A stretch of 8,506 bases of DNA, from positions 1 to 8,506 of the forward strand of contig JAEYVF010000139.1 in the NCBI GenBank assembly GCA_023432005.1. Reading direction: 5' to 3'. Position 1 is the first letter of the stretch. The number at the start of each line of letters is the position of its first letter. Below the pieces are notes generated by a model. That model was not told the DNA's origin and searched no databases. It saw only the letters and a list, made by a program, of their open reading frames with translations. The position numbers and the translations under genes were made by a program. Source of the DNA: Actinomycetes bacterium (GTDB lineage Bacteria > Actinomycetota > Actinomycetes > Actinomycetales > Microbacteriaceae). Shown here piece after piece: positions 6,080 to 8,506 of this stretch.

Positions 6080-6921
6080 ACCGCCTCCGCATCCGGCACA
6101 GCACCGGCTTCCACTACCAGGGCGCCGCCACCGCCTCGTACAACGAGGCGCGGATGCTGCCCGTCACGGGCGACGGGCAGCTCGTGCTCTACTCCAACCT
6201 CGACATCACTCCGATCTCGAGCACCCACTCGTACGTCGACTACTGGGGCACGCGCGTCTCGGGCTTCGAGATCCTGACGCCGCACGAGGAGCTGGCGCTC
6301 ACGGCGACGAGCCTCGTGGAGGTGCGGGCGCGCGACGCGGTCGAGCGGGGCCTCGACTGGGAGGAGCTCGCGGCGGAGACGGCCCGGGCCACCGCCTACG
6401 TCGAGCAGCTCGCGCAGACCCGCCGCACGCGACCGCCGCAGGAGGTCGTGGAGCTCGCACGGTCGCTCGTCGCCGAGCACGACGACCCGTGCGAGGCGGC
6501 GCGCGCCGTGTGCACGGCGATCGGCGAGCGCATCGAGTACATGCCGGGCGTCACGGGCGTGCACACGACGGCGGCCGAGGCGTGGGAGCATCGCAAGGGC
6601 GTCTGCCAGGACATCACGCATCTCGCGATCGGCGCCCTGCGCTCGGTCGGGATCGCGGCGCGTTATGTGTCGGGCTACCTGCATCCGCGTCCGGATGCGG
6701 AGCTCGGCGTGACGGTCGCGGGCGAGTCGCACGCGTGGGTCGAGTGGTACTGCGGACAGTGGCACGGCTTCGACCCCACGAACCTCATCGACATCGGCGA
6801 CCGCCACGTGATCGTGGGGAGGGGCCGGGACTACACGGATGTCGCGCCCCTGCGCGGCGTGTACGCGGGCCCGTCGAGCTCGCGCCTCTTCGTGACGGTC
6901 GAGATCACCCGCGAGGCCTGA
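6076..6921 (+). CDS. Transglutaminase-like cysteine protease-fold protein
   Basis: 281 residues. Residues 1 to about 85 match the bacterial transglutaminase N-terminal beta domain (PF08379): RIRHSTGFHYQG, YNEARMLP, DYWGTRVSGFEI. The core domain follows at about 125-240. C177 in RKGVCQDITHLAIGALR is the nucleophile, H219 in SHAWVEW and D233 in GFDPTN complete the Cys-His-Asp triad, so it should be active as a peptidase, amidase or acyl-transferase. There is no signal peptide, so it is likely cytoplasmic. The start is GTG at 6076, overlapping the alpha-E stop (GTGA) with GGGGGAG five bases upstream; the open frame extends further upstream, but those codons only shadow the alpha-E gene. In this operon type it is predicted to cleave or remodel the ligase product. 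No strong terminator follows. Confidence 0.93.
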   Translation: MNRLRIRHSTGFHYQGAATASYNEARMLPVTGDGQLVLYSNLDITPISSTHSYVDYWGTRVSGFEILTPHEELALTATSLVEVRARDAVERGLDWEELAAETARATAYVEQLAQTRRTRPPQEVVELARSLVAEHDDPCEAARAVCTAIGERIEYMPGVTGVHTTAAEAWEHRKGVCQDITHLAIGALRSVGIAARYVSGYLHPRPDAELGVTVAGESHAWVEWYCGQWHGFDPTNLIDIGDRHVIVGRGRDYTDVAPLRGVYAGPSSSRLFVTVEITREA

Positions 6922-6970
6922 CCGGAGTGGGCGCCGCCACCCGTCGTGAGGGGAGGTCGTGCGCGCCGCG

Positions 6971-6976
6971 TAGGCT
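6971..6976 (+). promoter_or_regulatory. Probable -10 box (TAGGCT) of the MFS gene
   Basis: TAGGCT lies in the 64-base gap after the transglutaminase gene, 9 bases before the ATG at 6986, giving at most a few bases of leader. There is no Shine-Dalgarno directly before the ATG; the GGGGAGG at 6950-6956 is too far upstream and would lie outside a leaderless transcript. No clear -35 is seen. It suggests the transporter can be transcribed apart from the trio. Confidence 0.5.
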
Positions 6977-6985
6977 GAACCGGCC

Positions 6986-8344
6986 ATGACCTCGCCCGAC
7001 GCCCAGGACCCCACCGAGGCGATCGAGCTGCCGCGGCGCCGACGCTTCGTCGACCTGAGCCCGCTGCGCGAGCATCCGGTGTTCGCCCGGCTCTTCATCG
7101 GCACCTCGATCTCGGGCATCGGATTCTGGGTGACGTCGGTCGCGGTCGGCCTCTTCGTCTTCGACATCACGGGCGACACCTTCGCCGTCGCACTCGTCGG
7201 CGGCATCTCGCTCGTGCCGATGATCGTCGCGGGGCTGTGGGGTGGGATGCTGGCCGACGCGTTCGACCGTCGCCGCGTGCTCATCGTGTCGAGCGTCGTC
7301 GCGTGGGCGGCGATCATCGGGCTCGTCGTGCTCGCCGCCGTCGACGGGGCAGTCGGCGGGCGCCCGCCGGTGTGGCCGCTCTACGTGCTCACGACGCTCA
7401 ACGCGGCCGCCGCGACCATCGCGAACGCGACCCGCAGCTCGGTGACGCCGCGCATCGTGCCCGAGCACATGGTGTCGCGCGCCAACGCCCTCAACGGCAT
7501 CACCTTCGGCCTGCAGCTCACCATCGGCCCCGCGCTCGCGGGAGTGCTCGTCGCCACGATCGGGTTCCCCCTGACCTTCGCGGTCGACGCCGTGCTCTTC
7601 ACCGCCGGGTTCCTCGGCGTGCTCGGGCTGCCGAAGCTGCCGCCGCTCGGCGAGACGGTGCGGCCCGGCTGGGAGTCGCTCAAAGACGGGATGCGGTTCC
7701 TGCGCACGGCACCCAACATCCGTATGAGCTTCCTCGTCGACATCGTCGCCATGAGCCTCGGTCGGCCGTACGTGCTGCTGCCGGCGATCGGCGCGTCCGT
7801 GCTCGGCGGTGGCGCGGTCACGGTCGGCGTGCTCACGGCGGCGACCGCGGTCGGCACGTTCCTCACGGGCCTCTTCAGCGGGCCCGTCGCGCACGTGCAC
7901 CGCTACGGCGTCGCGATCGGCCGCGCGATCATGGTGTTCGGTGCGTTCACGGCGCTCTTCGGGGTCGTCATCGCGATCGCGGCGACCGGATGGTTCGGGC
8001 CGGTCGGCGAGGGATGGGACGAGGTCAACCTGCCCCTCCTCCTGCTCGCGGCCGTCGCGCTCGCCGGCACGGGGGCATCCGACGAGGTGAGCGCGATCTT
8101 CCGCTCGACGATGCTGCTCACAGCCGCGCCCGACGAGATGCGCGGGCGCCTGCAGGGCATCTTCATCGTCGTCGTCACCGGCGGGCCGCGTGTGGGCGAC
8201 CTGATCGCGGGCGGCCTCGCGGTCGTGTCCACGTTGTGGCTGCCGCCCGTCGCTGGCGGCCTCGCGATCGTGGCGATCATCGCCGTGCTCCTGCGAGTGC
8301 AGTCCACGTTCCGCCTCTACGACGCGCGCGACCCGCGGCCGTAG
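6986..8344 (+). CDS. MFS transporter, MFS_3 / EntS-like exporter family
   Basis: 452 residues, mostly hydrophobic, with about 10-12 predicted membrane helices. The cytoplasmic N-terminus (1 to about 32) is basic (PRRRR at 16-20). The loop 2-3 motif GGMLADAFDRRRVLI (86-100) is MFS motif A. Residues 147-171 (ATRSSVTPRIVPE, then SRANALNG) and 366-392 (FRSTMLLTAAPDEMRGRLQG) are diagnostic of the MFS_3 (PF05977) group that includes the enterobactin exporter EntS and macrolide-type efflux proteins. It is a proton-coupled exporter in the cytoplasmic membrane; the substrate cannot be named. The gene lies 64 bases after the transglutaminase gene with its own probable promoter, so a link to that operon or to iron is possible but unproven. 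A 481-codon antisense frame over this gene is a GC-rich shadow. Confidence 0.92.
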   Translation: MTSPDAQDPTEAIELPRRRRFVDLSPLREHPVFARLFIGTSISGIGFWVTSVAVGLFVFDITGDTFAVALVGGISLVPMIVAGLWGGMLADAFDRRRVLIVSSVVAWAAIIGLVVLAAVDGAVGGRPPVWPLYVLTTLNAAAATIANATRSSVTPRIVPEHMVSRANALNGITFGLQLTIGPALAGVLVATIGFPLTFAVDAVLFTAGFLGVLGLPKLPPLGETVRPGWESLKDGMRFLRTAPNIRMSFLVDIVAMSLGRPYVLLPAIGASVLGGGAVTVGVLTAATAVGTFLTGLFSGPVAHVHRYGVAIGRAIMVFGAFTALFGVVIAIAATGWFGPVGEGWDEVNLPLLLLAAVALAGTGASDEVSAIFRSTMLLTAAPDEMRGRLQGIFIVVVTGGPRVGDLIAGGLAVVSTLWLPPVAGGLAIVAIIAVLLRVQSTFRLYDARDPRP

Positions 8345-8365
8345 CGGCACGCCGGCCGGCCAGCG

Positions 8366-8506
8366 CTAGCGTCGGCGGAAGCGGATGCGGCGTCGCCGGG
8401 TCGCGGACGGCTCCGGGGCGGGCGGTGGCGTCAGGCGCGCCGCGCGGCGCTCCTCCCACGCCGCGAGCTCGGCCTCGACGTCGCGCGGCTGGGTGATGAC
8501 GGGCGG
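8366..8506 (-). CDS. C-terminal end of an unrecognised protein, cut by window edge
   Basis: The minus-strand frame is open from the right edge to TAG at 8366-8368, giving the last 46 residues. It begins PPVITQPRDVEAELAAWEERR, has a Pro/Ala-rich stretch, and ends in an arginine-rich tail (RRRRIRFRRR). The codon pattern (GC-rich third positions) and tight convergent placement, 21 bases from the MFS stop, support a real gene. No domain is recognisable. The basic tail could be a cytoplasmic end of a membrane protein or a nucleic-acid-binding tail; neither can be shown. The 21-base gap contains the palindrome GCCGGCCGGC but no convincing terminator. Confidence 0.6.
   Translation of the reverse strand, partial: PPVITQPRDVEAELAAWEERRAARLTPPPAPEPSATRRRRIRFRRR

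Noticed and set aside
6922..6945. Short GTGG/CCAC inverted repeat after the transglutaminase gene as a terminator
   Set aside because: Only about 4 bp of stem and no T-run, so not supportable as a terminator.
6986..8344. Assigning entS to the MFS gene
   Set aside because: Family-level similarity only. No siderophore synthesis genes or iron box next to it, so a gene symbol would be overcalling.
6905..8350. 481-codon open frame on minus, antisense to the MFS gene
   Set aside because: Composition is Arg/Asp/Glu/His-rich nonsense typical of the reverse frame of GC-rich coding DNA. The plus strand encodes a clear MFS protein.
1..8506. CRISPR array, tRNA, rRNA, insertion sequence or phage integrase
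   Set aside because: No regularly spaced repeats, no tRNA-like TTCGA arm with cloverleaf, and no transposase or integrase frame were found on either strand.

Overview
The window looks like chromosomal DNA of a high-GC actinobacterium, most likely a Microbacteriaceae member. Evidence: very high GC (most 60-base lines are about 65-78% G+C), strong GC-ending codon use, near-leaderless starts with TAGGCT/TACGCT-like -10 boxes, an actinobacterial DtxR/IdeR-type iron box, a HmuT-type haem-binding lipoprotein, and many GCATCC/GGATGC hexamers. The genus is inferred, not proven.

Left part (1-2846, minus strand). From upstream to downstream on that strand: a DtxR/IdeR-like iron box, a haem-binding lipoprotein gene (hmuT-like, without hmuU/hmuV next to it), a fusion of a response-regulator receiver domain with a PIG-L zinc deacetylase, and an ATP-grasp ligase cut by the window edge. 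The last two overlap by ATGA. They look like a small signal-gated pathway in which a deacetylase exposes an amine and a ligase acylates it. That reading is an inference.

Middle part (2847-3530). No intact gene. It holds two back-to-back fragments of a decayed restriction-modification locus: an HNH endonuclease piece on minus and the C-terminal half of a DNA methyltransferase on plus. The region is lower in GC (about 61% by hand count over 2941-3240). Next come three consecutive perfect hairpins (3373-3472), the last resembling an intrinsic terminator, and then a likely leaderless promoter.

Right part (3531-8344, plus strand). A tightly overlapping operon encodes a circularly permuted ATP-grasp protein with a polyglutamine tail, an alpha-E (DUF403) protein and a transglutaminase-fold protein. 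This trio is conserved across bacteria, and comparative genomics predicts it makes or modifies peptides; I know of no firmly established product. An MFS_3/EntS-like exporter follows with its own promoter. A convergent, unrecognised gene enters from the right edge (8366-8506, minus).

The most interesting items are the receiver-PIG-L fusion coupled to an ATP-grasp ligase, the amidoligase/alpha-E/transglutaminase trio, and the hairpin cluster beside the R-M relic.
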